From ATM1 sp003577165 (lineage in GTDB: Bacteria > Armatimonadota > Fimbriimonadia > Fimbriimonadales > ATM1), in NCBI GenBank assembly GCA_030263715.1, contig SZPM01000016.1, positions 1 to 56,893 of the forward strand: 56,893 nucleotides of DNA, given 5' to 3'. Below are positions 30,778-39,278 of the stretch, one piece after another. The notes under the pieces were generated by a model. The model was not told the DNA's origin, searched no databases, and worked only from the letters and a program-made list of their open reading frames with translations. Both the position numbers and the translations under genes were made by a program. Position 1 is the stretch's first letter. Each line of letters starts with the position of its first letter.

Positions 30778-32055
30778 ATGGCAACTGAAATCCTGATGCC
30801 GGAACTGGGCGAGAGCGTGCACGAGGGCACGGTGAGCAAGTGGCTCAAGCAGGTCGGTGACTCCGTCAAAGAAGACGAGCCGGTCGTCGAAATCATGACC
30901 GACAAGGTGAACACCGAGCTCCAGGCGCCAGCGTCAGGAGTGCTCCTGAAGATCCTCATCCCCGAGGGTGAAAATGTTAAAGTCTTCCAGCCGCTCGGCC
31001 TGATCGGTGCCCCGGACGAAGCGGGAGCATCTGTGCCGGCTGAGCGCACCGCCCCCCCTCGCGAGGAGCCGAAGGTAGTTCCGCAGCCCGTTGCAGCGGC
31101 CCCGGCAGCCGCACCGACGTCCGGCCGCCGATGGTACACGCCTGTCGTGCGCTCGATCGCAAAGAAGCACGGCTTGTCGGTCGACGCGCTCGAACGAATT
31201 AACGGAACCGGCGAAGGTGGCCGCGTCACGAAGCGCGATGTTGAGAACTACCTCGGCACCTCTGCTGCGTTGTCTGCGCCGCAGCCGTCCCCCCCCACAC
31301 CGACCATCGAGCCGCAGGTCTCGGTTGCGACACCGCCGGCTCCGTCCGCTCCCACGACTGCCGAGGAGGTGATCGTTCTCACGGGAATGCGCAAGGCCAT
31401 CGCGGAGACCATGACGAAAGCACAGGCGATCCCGGCAGTCACCACGATCACGGACGTGGACTGCAGCAAACTCGTCGCCTTCCGAACCGCGAACCGAGAC
31501 TCCTTCCAGGAGATGTACGGGGTCAAGCTGACCTACACTCCGTTCTTCATCAAAGCGGCGGTCGACGCGCTCCTCGAGCTCCCAATTGTCAACGCGTCCT
31601 ATCAAGATGACGCCCGCCTCGTGATCCATCACGACGTCCACGTCGGAGTCGCGGTTGCGCTCGGGGATGGCAGCCAGGGGCTCATCGTTCCTGTTATCCG
31701 CGATGCCGATAAGAAGTCGCTCATCGAAATCGCGCGAGACCTCGACTCCATCGCCTCCAAGGCTCGCGAGAACAAGCTATCGCTGCCGGAAGTTCAGGGC
31801 GCCACGTTCTCGATCACCAACCCCGGCACCTACGGCGCCCTGTTCGGCACGCCCATGATTCCCCCCGGCCAGGCGGGCATTCTCGGGACGTACGCCATCC
31901 GGGAGACGCCCGTCGTCGTAAACGGCATGATCGCCATCCGCCCTGTGATGCACCTCGTGCTCACGTACGACCACAGGATCATTGACGGCATGGTGGCCGG
32001 CAGATTCCTCAAATCCATCCGGGGTCGGCTCGAGAACTTCGACTTCTTCCGCTAA
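30778..32055 (+). CDS. 2-oxoacid dehydrogenase E2 (dihydrolipoyl acyltransferase)
   Basis: This is the core of the complex; its lipoyl arm carries the acyl group from E1 to CoA. The 425 residues hold one lipoyl domain (1-78, lipoylated Lys43 in MTDKVNTEL), an Ala/Pro-rich linker (about 82-115), a peripheral subunit-binding domain (119-159, VVRSIAKKHGLSVD) and the catalytic domain (from about 190) ending with YDHRIIDGMVAGRFL, which has the active-site His and Asp. A second Pro/Thr/Ala linker lies near 165-195. ATG 30778 is the homologous start; a frame reaching back to 30586 is inside the beta subunit. The 8-base gap to the beta subunit indicates one operon. Confidence 0.95.
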   Translation: MATEILMPELGESVHEGTVSKWLKQVGDSVKEDEPVVEIMTDKVNTELQAPASGVLLKILIPEGENVKVFQPLGLIGAPDEAGASVPAERTAPPREEPKVVPQPVAAAPAAAPTSGRRWYTPVVRSIAKKHGLSVDALERINGTGEGGRVTKRDVENYLGTSAALSAPQPSPPTPTIEPQVSVATPPAPSAPTTAEEVIVLTGMRKAIAETMTKAQAIPAVTTITDVDCSKLVAFRTANRDSFQEMYGVKLTYTPFFIKAAVDALLELPIVNASYQDDARLVIHHDVHVGVAVALGDGSQGLIVPVIRDADKKSLIEIARDLDSIASKARENKLSLPEVQGATFSITNPGTYGALFGTPMIPPGQAGILGTYAIRETPVVVNGMIAIRPVMHLVLTYDHRIIDGMVAGRFLKSIRGRLENFDFFR

Positions 32056-32109
32056 CCGAAACGGGCCAGGGGGGCGGATTCGTGCCAAAATCCGCGCTCC
32101 ACTTCTCTC

Positions 32110-33624
32110 ATGGCGAACCTCGGAATCACTCCTCGCAGCCAAGGATTTAGCGATTGGTACAACGACTTGGTCGTCAAGGCGGACCTGGCCGACTACTCGG
32201 CAGTGAAGGGCTGCATGGTGATCAAGCCGCACGGCTACGCCATCTGGGAGTTGATGCAGCGCGCTCTCGACGACATGTTCAAAGCAAGCGGGCACTCGAA
32301 CGCGTACTTCCCTCTCTTCGTGCCGAAGTCGTTCCTTAGCAAGGAAGCGGAGCACGTCGAAGGCTTCGCCAAAGAGTGCGCGGTCGTCACGCACCACCGC
32401 TTGATGAACAATCCCGATGGGCCTGGCGTCGTCGTAGATCCGACTGCGAAACTCGAAGAGGAACTCGTCATCCGCCCAACGAGCGAGACGATCATCTGGA
32501 ACTCGTTCAAGAACTGGATTCAGAGTTATCGTGACCTACCCCTGCTCATTAACCAGTGGGCAAACGTTGTGCGTTGGGAGATGCGCACGAGGCTCTTCCT
32601 CCGGACGGCGGAGTTCCTTTGGCAAGAGGGACACACGGCGCACGCGACGTTTGAAGACGCGGAAGCGGAGGCCCTCACGATCCTCGACATTTATCGTCGC
32701 TTCGCCGAAGAGTGGATGGCCGTGCCCGTTTTGACAGGAGTCAAGTCCGAGAACGAGAAGTTCGCGGGCGCAGATCACACCTACTGCATCGAGGCCCTCG
32801 TTCAAGACCTTCGGTGCGTACAGGCGGGCACCTCGCATCATCTCGGACAGAATTTCGCAAAGGCATTCGACGTCAAGTTTCAAACCGACAAGGGCGCGCT
32901 GGAGTACGTCCATGCGACGAGTTGGGGCGTCTCCACACGCCTCGTAGGAACTCTCGTCATGGCGCACAGCGATGACAAGGGCCTCGTCCTGCCACCCAGG
33001 ATGGCGCCTGTTCAGTGCGTCATCGTGCCGATTTGGGGTGGCAAGGCGGAGTTGCGTGAAAAGGTCGTTGCCGCTTCGGAACGACTAGCCGAACGCCTTC
33101 GAGCCACTAAGTGGTCCGACTCGCCCCTCCGTGTTCGCGTGGACGCGCGGGAGCACGAATCGCCTGGATACAAATTCAACGACTGGGAGCTTCGGGGGGC
33201 CTGCGTTCGGCTCGAACTTGGGCCACGCGACCTCGAGGCGAACCAAACCGTTCTCTCACAGCGCACAGGCGGCGAGAAGGCGCCCGTCTCGGTGGACAAC
33301 GTCTGCGACGAAGTCTGCCGGCGACTGGATGATCTTCAGCGTCTTCTCTACCGGTCGGCTCTCGACTTCCGCGAGGCGAACACAAAGCGTGTCGACACCT
33401 GGGAGGAGTTCAAGGCAATCTTCGAACCGGAGGGGGGGGCGGGCTTCGTCGTCGCGCATTGGGACGGCACCGTCGAGACCGAGAAGGCCATCGCCGAACA
33501 GACGAAGGCGACGATTCGGTGCATCACACTCGATCCTCTCGATCCCGAAGATGACAAGCCTGGAAAGTGCGTGTACTCCGGCAAGCCGTCATCGCGGCGT
33601 GTCGTCTTCGCGAAGGCGTATTAG
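32110..33624 (+). CDS. proS: prolyl-tRNA synthetase (archaeal/eukaryote-like short form)
   Basis: This enzyme charges tRNA-Pro. The 504 residues are the short class of ProRS without the editing insertion of the bacterial long form. Class II motif 2 appears as RWEMRTRLFLRTAEFLWQEGHTAH, and VHATSWGVSTRLVGTLVMAHSDDKGLVLPPRMAP is motif 3 with its Arg. The anticodon-binding domain follows (VIVPIW...), and a C-terminal zinc-like domain near 420-504 ends with CVYSGKPSSRRVVFAKAY, close to the usual terminal Tyr. It lies 54 bases after E2. The role as tail of the dehydrogenase operon is positional only. Confidence 0.95.
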   Translation: MANLGITPRSQGFSDWYNDLVVKADLADYSAVKGCMVIKPHGYAIWELMQRALDDMFKASGHSNAYFPLFVPKSFLSKEAEHVEGFAKECAVVTHHRLMNNPDGPGVVVDPTAKLEEELVIRPTSETIIWNSFKNWIQSYRDLPLLINQWANVVRWEMRTRLFLRTAEFLWQEGHTAHATFEDAEAEALTILDIYRRFAEEWMAVPVLTGVKSENEKFAGADHTYCIEALVQDLRCVQAGTSHHLGQNFAKAFDVKFQTDKGALEYVHATSWGVSTRLVGTLVMAHSDDKGLVLPPRMAPVQCVIVPIWGGKAELREKVVAASERLAERLRATKWSDSPLRVRVDAREHESPGYKFNDWELRGACVRLELGPRDLEANQTVLSQRTGGEKAPVSVDNVCDEVCRRLDDLQRLLYRSALDFREANTKRVDTWEEFKAIFEPEGGAGFVVAHWDGTVETEKAIAEQTKATIRCITLDPLDPEDDKPGKCVYSGKPSSRRVVFAKAY

Positions 33625-33631
33625 ACCCGGG

Positions 33632-34435
33632 CTACATCCCTACGCCGGTGTACTGTCGCAACCCCGGCTTCCACAAGAGGGTGGCAACCCAAAAGTGCGC
33701 GAAGATCCAACCCGCCTGCACAAGAAGTAACGGCAGGCAACCTTCGACAGGCACGCGGCCGACCGCGAGGTCCGTTGGCAGGGCCGTCGTGTAATAAAAC
33801 GGCAAATATGTGGCCGCTCGCGACGCCCATTCCGGCAAAAGGTGAATCGGGAATAACTGGCCCGAAAGGAACAGCATCGGGAAGTAGTAGAACTCAAACA
33901 CCGCCCTGGCTTCCTCGAGGAAAAGCGCGAGCATTGAGAGCATGTACACGAGCGAATAGCTCACGAGGTGTCCGAGGAATACCGAGAGCCACACTTGCCA
34001 TCCAAAGTAGGATCCCGTAAAGTCCAGATTCCTCCAATAAGCAAAGAGCAAGAGTCCGAAGATCGGTGCGAACAGTGTGGTGCGCAGCAGCCTCCACACG
34101 AAGTTTCGGATGGAGCAAACCTGAAAGTAGCTCACCGGTCTGAGCAGATGGATAGACAGCGTCCCGTTCTTGATGTCCTCTGCCAGCTCCCACATCAGGT
34201 GGCTCGTGATGAAGTTGGAAAACAGGAGCAACACGAGATAGTAGAGGACGAACTGCTGGGCAGTAAATCCCCCGATCGTGCCCCCCTCTGGAACTGCCGC
34301 AATCCAGACCAGGGGCATAATCATGGCCGGCACGCCGTCGGCGAGGATCCAGATTACGCCCGCCGCCCGATAGGCGATACCGTCCTGCATCCACACCCGA
34401 AACAGCGCCAGCGCCTTTCTCAGGCTGAATCCCAC
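33632..34435 (-). CDS. ABC-2 type permease (DUF990-like), no ATPase beside it
   Basis: This is a 267-residue membrane protein with about six hydrophobic segments (for example AAGVIWILADGVPAMIMPLVWI, FVLYYLVLLLFSNFI, FAPIFGLLLFAY and FYYFPMLFLSGQLFPIHLLP). Such ABC-2 permeases of the DUF990 group export unknown substrates with a separate ATPase. No ATPase gene is in the neighbourhood, so the partner must lie elsewhere. GTG 34435 follows a TAGATT box at 6 bases. The 8-base gap to the proS stop marks a tail-to-tail arrangement. Confidence 0.87.
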   Translation of the reverse strand: MGFSLRKALALFRVWMQDGIAYRAAGVIWILADGVPAMIMPLVWIAAVPEGGTIGGFTAQQFVLYYLVLLLFSNFITSHLMWELAEDIKNGTLSIHLLRPVSYFQVCSIRNFVWRLLRTTLFAPIFGLLLFAYWRNLDFTGSYFGWQVWLSVFLGHLVSYSLVYMLSMLALFLEEARAVFEFYYFPMLFLSGQLFPIHLLPEWASRAATYLPFYYTTALPTDLAVGRVPVEGCLPLLLVQAGWIFAHFWVATLLWKPGLRQYTGVGM

Positions 34436-34441
34436 CCCTCG

Positions 34442-34447
34442 AATCTA
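34442..34447 (-). promoter_or_regulatory. -10 box of the ABC-2 permease (leaderless)
   Basis: On the minus strand TAGATT, then CGAGGG, then GTG. It lies back to back with the sigma factor promoter at 34458. Confidence 0.5.
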
Positions 34448-34457
34448 CCTCGCTGGA

Positions 34458-34463
34458 TATTCT
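34458..34463 (+). promoter_or_regulatory. candidate -10 box of the ECF sigma factor operon
   Basis: TATTCT within GGATATTCTGTGAA, a 14-mer that recurs on the minus strand upstream of the small gene at 39081. The predicted leader is about 42 bases. CAGAATCA and CAGAATCAT occur as a close direct repeat just before the ATG. Confidence 0.4.
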
Positions 34464-34511
34464 GTGAACCCTCCGCCCTCTGCATGACACAGAATCAACA
34501 GAATCATCGAA

Positions 34512-35021
34512 ATGGACCCTCTTGAGCAGAGAGCCGCTTCGGGCGACCTGGAGGCGATGGGCGAAATCGTTCGTCGCCATTACGGGGACGTCTACCGCTT
34601 CCTGCTCAACAGGATGCCGTTGCTCGACGCTGAGGACGCAACCCAGGAGACTTTCCTCATCGCCGGAAAGCGCCTGCGTTCGTTTCGATGGGACTCGACA
34701 ATGAAGACTTGGCTGTTCGGTATCGCAATCAACGTAGCGCGCAATCGGTCTCGCAAGCGAGAGAATCCCCTGCCGAACGTTTCGGACGTTGAATGCCCAG
34801 ACCCTACGGACGGCCTGATCGCAGCAGGTGTGCTCAAAGGTGCCCTATCAAAACTGTCAAGCGAGCACCGCGAGGTGGTACTTCTCCACGAGATGGACGG
34901 CCTCAACTACGAAGAGTGCGCGCAAGTACTTGGAGTCCCCGCCGGAACAGTGAAGAGTCGCCTGCACCATGCCTTCCGACGCCTTCGCGAATTGATCGAG
35001 CCCGGAGTGACCGCAACATGA
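34512..35021 (+). CDS. ECF-type RNA polymerase sigma factor
   Basis: This 169-residue sigma factor directs RNA polymerase to alternative promoters. Region 2 spans about 20-90 (YRFLLNRMPLLDAEDATQETFLIAGKR, then TWLFGIAINVARNRSRKR) and region 4 about 110-165 (SKLSSEHREVVLLHEMDGLNYEECAQVLGVPAGTVKSRLHHAFRRLR). No extra C-terminal domain. ATG 34512 was chosen because a Met two codons upstream is absent and the frame opens there. Its stop overlaps the next ATG (ATGA), linking it to a membrane protein with an anti-sigma-like N-terminus, the usual arrangement for ECF factors controlled at the membrane. Confidence 0.92.
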   Translation: MDPLEQRAASGDLEAMGEIVRRHYGDVYRFLLNRMPLLDAEDATQETFLIAGKRLRSFRWDSTMKTWLFGIAINVARNRSRKRENPLPNVSDVECPDPTDGLIAAGVLKGALSKLSSEHREVVLLHEMDGLNYEECAQVLGVPAGTVKSRLHHAFRRLRELIEPGVTAT

Positions 35022-36181
35022 CGACAAGCGACATCAGATCGGATCTGAAGGCCTTCCTCGATGGAGAAGTCGCCCCCGAAAGGGCGAGGGAGATTCAAGA
35101 GGCGGTCCAATCACAGCCCGACCTCAGGGCGGAAGCGGATTTCTTCACTCGGTTGTCGAGAAGCCTGAAGGCGATTAGCGCATCCGATGTGGAGTCGCGT
35201 GCTTCTGCCGAACGACTTGCAACTCGGTTCGAACGGCGAGGCTTTCTGCCTTTCTTCCGGCGATACGCGTGGCAACTTGCCGCAGCCGCTGGAATTCTGT
35301 TCGTTGCAGTTCTCGTGGCCCCACGGCCAAGGAGCGCGTATGAACAGGCCGACGCGGGCAGGCTGATCACGGCCAGTCCGCCGCCCGCGGGTTCCGCTGC
35401 CGTGGGTGGCGGGAAGGCGGAGTCCAGCCTTGACGCGACTTCGGCCGAAGGCGAGCTTGCCGAGGGTCGCACGAGAATGGGATCCGAGGTCCCGCCCAGT
35501 GTTGCAGGAGATTTCCAACTCGACCGCATGGTCATTCGCACCGCTGTTCTCCGCGTGAGAGTTGAGAATGTCGCATCCGCCGAGAAATCCGTTCGCAAAT
35601 GGGTCGCAGGGTCGAACGGATTCATCGAGGACGAGCAGAGCAGCCGGTTGGATGGCTCCGAACCGTCGACGCTCTTCGTCGTTCGCGTCCCCGAGAAACT
35701 CTTCGACGCCGCCCTCGACTACTTCCAGTCGCTTGGCGTGACGGCGGACCGAAGCATCGACGGACAGGATGTCACGTCTCAAATCGTTGATCTGGAGCAG
35801 AGAGTCAAGACACTGAAGGCCCAAGAAGAGACTTACCGGAACATCCTTCGCCAAGCGCGCCGGGTGGGGGAAGTTCTCGAAGTGCAGGATTACTTGACGA
35901 GAATCCGGACGGAGATCGAGAGCATCGAGGCACAGGCAAAGCAGTTGAAGTCACTCGCCCGTCTCTCGACGATCACTCTCACGCTTCAGCAGCGCGTCGG
36001 ATCGGAGAAGCCGGGTGAAGATCCGAACTGGGCGTCTGAGGCTTGGGCGAAGGCGGTGCGCTCCCTCGGTTCCGTGCTGCAAGCGTTAGCCACCGCAATC
36101 ATCTACGTCTTCGTCACATCGCCGATTTGGCTCCCGGCAACCCTCATTCTCTGGTTTGTTGTTCGAAGGCTTAAGCGATAA
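35018..36181 (+). CDS. anti-sigma-like membrane protein fused to DUF4349
   Basis: This is a 387-residue protein. Residues 1-55 (DLKAFLDGEVAPERAREIQEAVQSQPDLRAEADFF) align by eye with the anti-sigma zinc-finger helix bundle, but the zinc ligands (HxxxCxxC) are replaced: QPDLR stands where CPECR would be. A membrane segment at 84-102 separates it from a DUF4349 domain (about 165-345: MVIRTAVLRVRVENVASAEKSV, VRVPEKLFDAALDYFQSLG, a long coiled coil around LEQRVKTLKAQEETYRNILR). A second membrane segment is near 355-380. It likely holds the sigma factor at the membrane and senses the envelope. Start ATG overlaps the sigma stop. Confidence 0.85.
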   Translation: MTTSDIRSDLKAFLDGEVAPERAREIQEAVQSQPDLRAEADFFTRLSRSLKAISASDVESRASAERLATRFERRGFLPFFRRYAWQLAAAAGILFVAVLVAPRPRSAYEQADAGRLITASPPPAGSAAVGGGKAESSLDATSAEGELAEGRTRMGSEVPPSVAGDFQLDRMVIRTAVLRVRVENVASAEKSVRKWVAGSNGFIEDEQSSRLDGSEPSTLFVVRVPEKLFDAALDYFQSLGVTADRSIDGQDVTSQIVDLEQRVKTLKAQEETYRNILRQARRVGEVLEVQDYLTRIRTEIESIEAQAKQLKSLARLSTITLTLQQRVGSEKPGEDPNWASEAWAKAVRSLGSVLQALATAIIYVFVTSPIWLPATLILWFVVRRLKR

Positions 36182-36214
36182 CCTGTTGATAGGTGATTCC
36201 GGAATCCGGCAGGT

Positions 36215-37597
36215 ATGCTCGGACCGGATCTCGTGGCCGACCCGACTCGAACTACGCCGGATGTAGAACTGCTGGAGGCCCTTCTCGACCAGGGCCGGAC
36301 GGCGGACGCTGTCGGCCTACTTGTGCCTTTGCACACGGCAGATGCTGCGGCGGCGATTACGGAACTTCCGCCCGAACATCGCGCCGTCGTGCTTGCCAAT
36401 CTCGAGCCGGACCTCGCCGCAGAGATCGTCGAAGACCTTCCCTACGACGTTGTTGTCCGAACCTTCGAAGACCTCGATCCGGAAATCGCCGCCGCTATTC
36501 TGAAGGAAGCCAAGACCGACACGGAGGCGGACATTCTTCAGGACATCCCCGAGGAGAGGGCCGAGGCAATTCTCGCGCGCTTGGATGTCGCGGAGGCTGC
36601 GATTGCTCGCGAGATGCTCGCATACGACGAGGACTCGGCTGGCGGCCTCATGGGAAAGGAGTACGTCGCCATCCCCCCCGGTCTCACGTCGCGGGAGGCT
36701 GTCCGAGTGCTCCGATCTCGAAGAGCGGAAATTCGTGAATTTCCAGTGGGCTACATCTACGTTGTCGACTCGCACGGCAAACTGAGGGGCGTCGTTGGCC
36801 TCCGCTCATTGCTCCTCTGCGATCCGGATGCCACGATCGCGGACTTGATGAATCCACAACCGGTCACAGTACCGCCCACCATGCCCGGCGAGGAACTCGT
36901 CAAAATCTTCCGGCGCTATCACTTCATCGCAATACCTGTCGTGCACGACGATGGACGCCTGCTGGGAATCGTCACTCAAGAGGACGCCTTAGCGTTCGAG
37001 AAAGAGGAGAGCGACGAAGAACTGCTGCAGATCAGCGGCATCGTCACAGGCGAGGAACTTCGCGAGATGCCGACGCTTCAGCGCGCGTCGCGAAGGCTGT
37101 ACTGGCTGTCGCTCAAAATCGTGCTGAACGTGGCGGGCGCGGCCGTCATCGCGAAATACGAATCAACGCTCGCACAAATGGCGGCGATCGCCGTTCTTCT
37201 CCCCATCGTCAGCGACATGGGGGGCTCAGCGGGCAGCCAGGCTGTCGCAGTCAGCATTCGCGAACTCGCGCTCGACCGAGTCCGACCCAAGGAGTTTCTC
37301 GAAGTCCTCGGCAAGGAGATCGCCGTCGGCCTCTTCAACGGCCTCGTCCTCGGGGCAATCGTCGCGCTGGGCGCTTGGATCTGGAAAGGCAGCCCCATGC
37401 TGGCAGCGCTTGCGGCCATCGCGGTCGGCTTCAACACCATCCTGGCCGTCTCAGTTGGAGGTCTCCTGCCGCTGGTTCTCAGGCGCTTCAAGTTCGACCC
37501 TGCGATTGCGTCGCTTCCCCTGCTCACGACCATCACCGATTTCTGTGGCTTCCTGCTCACGCTTTCTCTCGCCTCACGCTGGATCGACTCATTCTGA
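36215..37597 (+). CDS. mgtE: magnesium transporter MgtE
   Basis: This is a Mg2+ channel with cytosolic Mg2+ sensing. The 460 residues show the MgtE N-domain (about 10-130, repeating EIVEDLPYDVVVRTFEDLDPEIAA units), a CBS pair (about 140-260, GYIYVVDSHGKLRGVVGLRSLL and FIAIPVVHDDGRLLGIVTQEDAL), then a five-helix membrane domain (about 290-460) with AVLLPIVSDMGGSAGSQAVAVSIREL, the conserved pore region. Length and layout are standard. The start is uncertain between ATG 36215 and a GTG at 36232; no ribosome site is clear. A Mg2+ riboswitch would not fit in the 33-base gap and none is seen. Confidence 0.95.
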   Translation: MLGPDLVADPTRTTPDVELLEALLDQGRTADAVGLLVPLHTADAAAAITELPPEHRAVVLANLEPDLAAEIVEDLPYDVVVRTFEDLDPEIAAAILKEAKTDTEADILQDIPEERAEAILARLDVAEAAIAREMLAYDEDSAGGLMGKEYVAIPPGLTSREAVRVLRSRRAEIREFPVGYIYVVDSHGKLRGVVGLRSLLLCDPDATIADLMNPQPVTVPPTMPGEELVKIFRRYHFIAIPVVHDDGRLLGIVTQEDALAFEKEESDEELLQISGIVTGEELREMPTLQRASRRLYWLSLKIVLNVAGAAVIAKYESTLAQMAAIAVLLPIVSDMGGSAGSQAVAVSIRELALDRVRPKEFLEVLGKEIAVGLFNGLVLGAIVALGAWIWKGSPMLAALAAIAVGFNTILAVSVGGLLPLVLRRFKFDPAIASLPLLTTITDFCGFLLTLSLASRWIDSF

Positions 37598-37615
37598 GCC
37601 TAAGTGCCGTTTAGG

Positions 37616-37621
37616 TACACT
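37616..37621 (+). promoter_or_regulatory. candidate -10 box of mqnC
   Basis: TACACT lies 12 bases before the mqnC ATG at 37634, between the mgtE stop and the gene. No ribosome site follows, so a leader of only a few bases is likely. Confidence 0.35.
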
Positions 37622-37633
37622 TTCGCGCCGTAC

Positions 37634-38728
37634 ATGGCAACCCTGGCCGCCGCTCCCAGCCCCTCGAATCTCCGGCCCATAGTCGACAAAGTCCTCGCCA
37701 ACGAGCGCATCGACGCCGAGGATGCCCTCACGCTGTTTAGCACACCCAACCTCAACCTTCTCGCTCACCTCGCGCACACAAGAAGGCAGCAACTCGTTCC
37801 CGGCAACACCGTCACATACGTCATTGGGCGGATCCTCAATTACACGAACGTCTGTTGGGTTCGCTGCAAGTTCTGCGCGTTCTACCGTGTGCCCGGACAC
37901 GATGAGGGCTATCTGCTTTCCGACGACGAAATCCTTCGGAAAGTCAAAGACACCGTAGACCAGGGCGGCGTCGAGATTCTCTTCCAGGGCGGCCTCAATC
38001 CGAAACTCAAGATTGATTACTTCGAAGGGATATTCAGAAAAATCACCGAAGCCTATCCGAACGTCATATTGCACGCCCTCAGCCCCGCGGAGATCATCTA
38101 CATCGCGCACATTAGCAAACTCACACTGCGCGAATGCCTGAAGAGACTCCACGCGGCCGGCCTCCACAGCATTCCCGGCGCAGGCGGCGAAATTCTGGTA
38201 GACCGCGTGCGGAAGATCATCGCGCCGTACAAGGACACCACAGAGGAGTGGCTCGACTGCATGCGCACCGCCGCAGACCTAGGCATCCGCTCCACGGCGA
38301 GCATGATGTTTGGCCACGTGGAGACGATCGAAGACAGGATCGAACACCTTCAGAGGATTCGCGACCTGCAGGACGAATGCTCGCCGTTCCGTGCGTTCAT
38401 CACATGGAACTTCCAACCCGAAGACACGCAACTTCCGATCCCGAAGAAGGCGAGCGGGTTCGACTACTTGCGAACTTTGGCGGTTTCGCGGATCTTCCTC
38501 GACAACATCGCCAACGTGCAGGTCTCCATCCTAACTCAAGGACCGAAGGTCGCACAACTCGGGCTGCGTTTTGGCGCGAACGATTTCGGTAGCGTGATGA
38601 TCGAGGAGAACGTCGTGTCCGCGGCAGGAGACAAGTTCATCCTGAGCGCTGATGAGTTCGAAAGACTGATCGGCGACGCAGGCTTCGAGCCACGCCGCCG
38701 AAACACAAGATACGAAATAGTTGAGTGA
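37634..38728 (+). CDS. mqnC: dehypoxanthine futalosine cyclase (radical SAM)
   Basis: MqnC cyclises dehypoxanthinyl futalosine in the futalosine route to menaquinone. The 364 residues carry the radical SAM cluster Cys74-x3-Cys78-x2-Cys81 in NVCWVRCKFCAFYR, and MqnC-specific segments: PGHDEGYLLSDDEIL, GGVEILFQGGLNPKLKIDYFE, LHALSPAEIIYIAHIS, SIPGAGGEILVDRVR, MMFGHVETIEDRIEHL and FITWNFQPEDTQLP. An extended frame to 37604 exists, but ATG 37634 gives the family length. Other mqn genes are not in the window. It points to menaquinone as the quinone of the NuoB/NuoI-type complex I. Confidence 0.95.
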   Translation: MATLAAAPSPSNLRPIVDKVLANERIDAEDALTLFSTPNLNLLAHLAHTRRQQLVPGNTVTYVIGRILNYTNVCWVRCKFCAFYRVPGHDEGYLLSDDEILRKVKDTVDQGGVEILFQGGLNPKLKIDYFEGIFRKITEAYPNVILHALSPAEIIYIAHISKLTLRECLKRLHAAGLHSIPGAGGEILVDRVRKIIAPYKDTTEEWLDCMRTAADLGIRSTASMMFGHVETIEDRIEHLQRIRDLQDECSPFRAFITWNFQPEDTQLPIPKKASGFDYLRTLAVSRIFLDNIANVQVSILTQGPKVAQLGLRFGANDFGSVMIEENVVSAAGDKFILSADEFERLIGDAGFEPRRRNTRYEIVE

Positions 38729-38745
38729 GTGTCGCTCGAACGGAC

Positions 38746-39081
38746 TCAGAGGCCCTTTTCGCGCATCGCCTGCTTGAGCCTCTTGGTCTCGCCCATCAAC
38801 TTGAGGCAACGCTCCACTTGTTCGCGGCCATAGAGAGGCTGCACGAACTTCGAATTCTTCTCGAACGCCTTTGCGACTCGAAATCCTGCGTCCGCAAGAG
38901 CCTTCCGCACTGAAGTTAGGTCCTTCCTCTTGTCCATCACGAATCGAAGTTCGAACCCCTTCTTGTAGGCCTCGTGGCCCTCATCCATGCGGTCGGGATT
39001 AGGAACTCGCAGGTACGCCCGGTCGTTGAAGTGAGCCTTCAACGTCGAAACGGCTGAATTGAGATTGCTGCTTGTTTTCAT
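38746..39081 (-). CDS. small protein of unknown function
   Basis: This is a 111-residue basic protein. I cannot assign a family. It has a conserved-looking core (HEAYKKGFELRFVMDKRKDL, ADAGFRVAKAFEKNSKFVQPLYG) with alternating strands and helices and a Lys-rich end; a QP-x-YG segment followed by a helix recurs in small bacterial proteins I have seen without known function. ATG 39081 has AAGG a few bases upstream. The frame continues upstream but without a suitable start signal. A TATTCT box is 52 bases upstream. It converges on mqnC with a 17-base gap. Confidence 0.7.
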   Translation of the reverse strand: MKTSSNLNSAVSTLKAHFNDRAYLRVPNPDRMDEGHEAYKKGFELRFVMDKRKDLTSVRKALADAGFRVAKAFEKNSKFVQPLYGREQVERCLKLMGETKRLKQAMREKGL

Positions 39082-39132
39082 CTGCCTTCTTCGTCGGACC
39101 CATATCCGGGCCCTCCCGCCTCCTTCTTTCAC

Positions 39133-39138
39133 AGAATA
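39133..39138 (-). promoter_or_regulatory. candidate -10 box of the small gene at 39081
   Basis: On the minus strand TATTCT within GGATATTCTGTGAA, identical over 14 bases to the region before the ECF sigma factor. The leader of about 45 bases contains a GAAGG ribosome site. Confidence 0.35.
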
Positions 39139-39278
39139 TCCGAACTCGCCTGCGCGAATGTGGGATTCAGGCCCATAAGGCCACCGCTCGCCGTCAGACG
39201 ACCGATTTTAGGCCATTCCCTGGGCGAGATTTCCACCTCGGAGTCACCCCCCCGAAGAAATTCCTGTCACCGTAGCGA

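Noticed and set aside
29759..30784. Minus-strand open frame of 341 codons opposite the E1 beta subunit
   Set aside because: E1 beta is certain on the plus strand, and the mirror frame shows no family signature.
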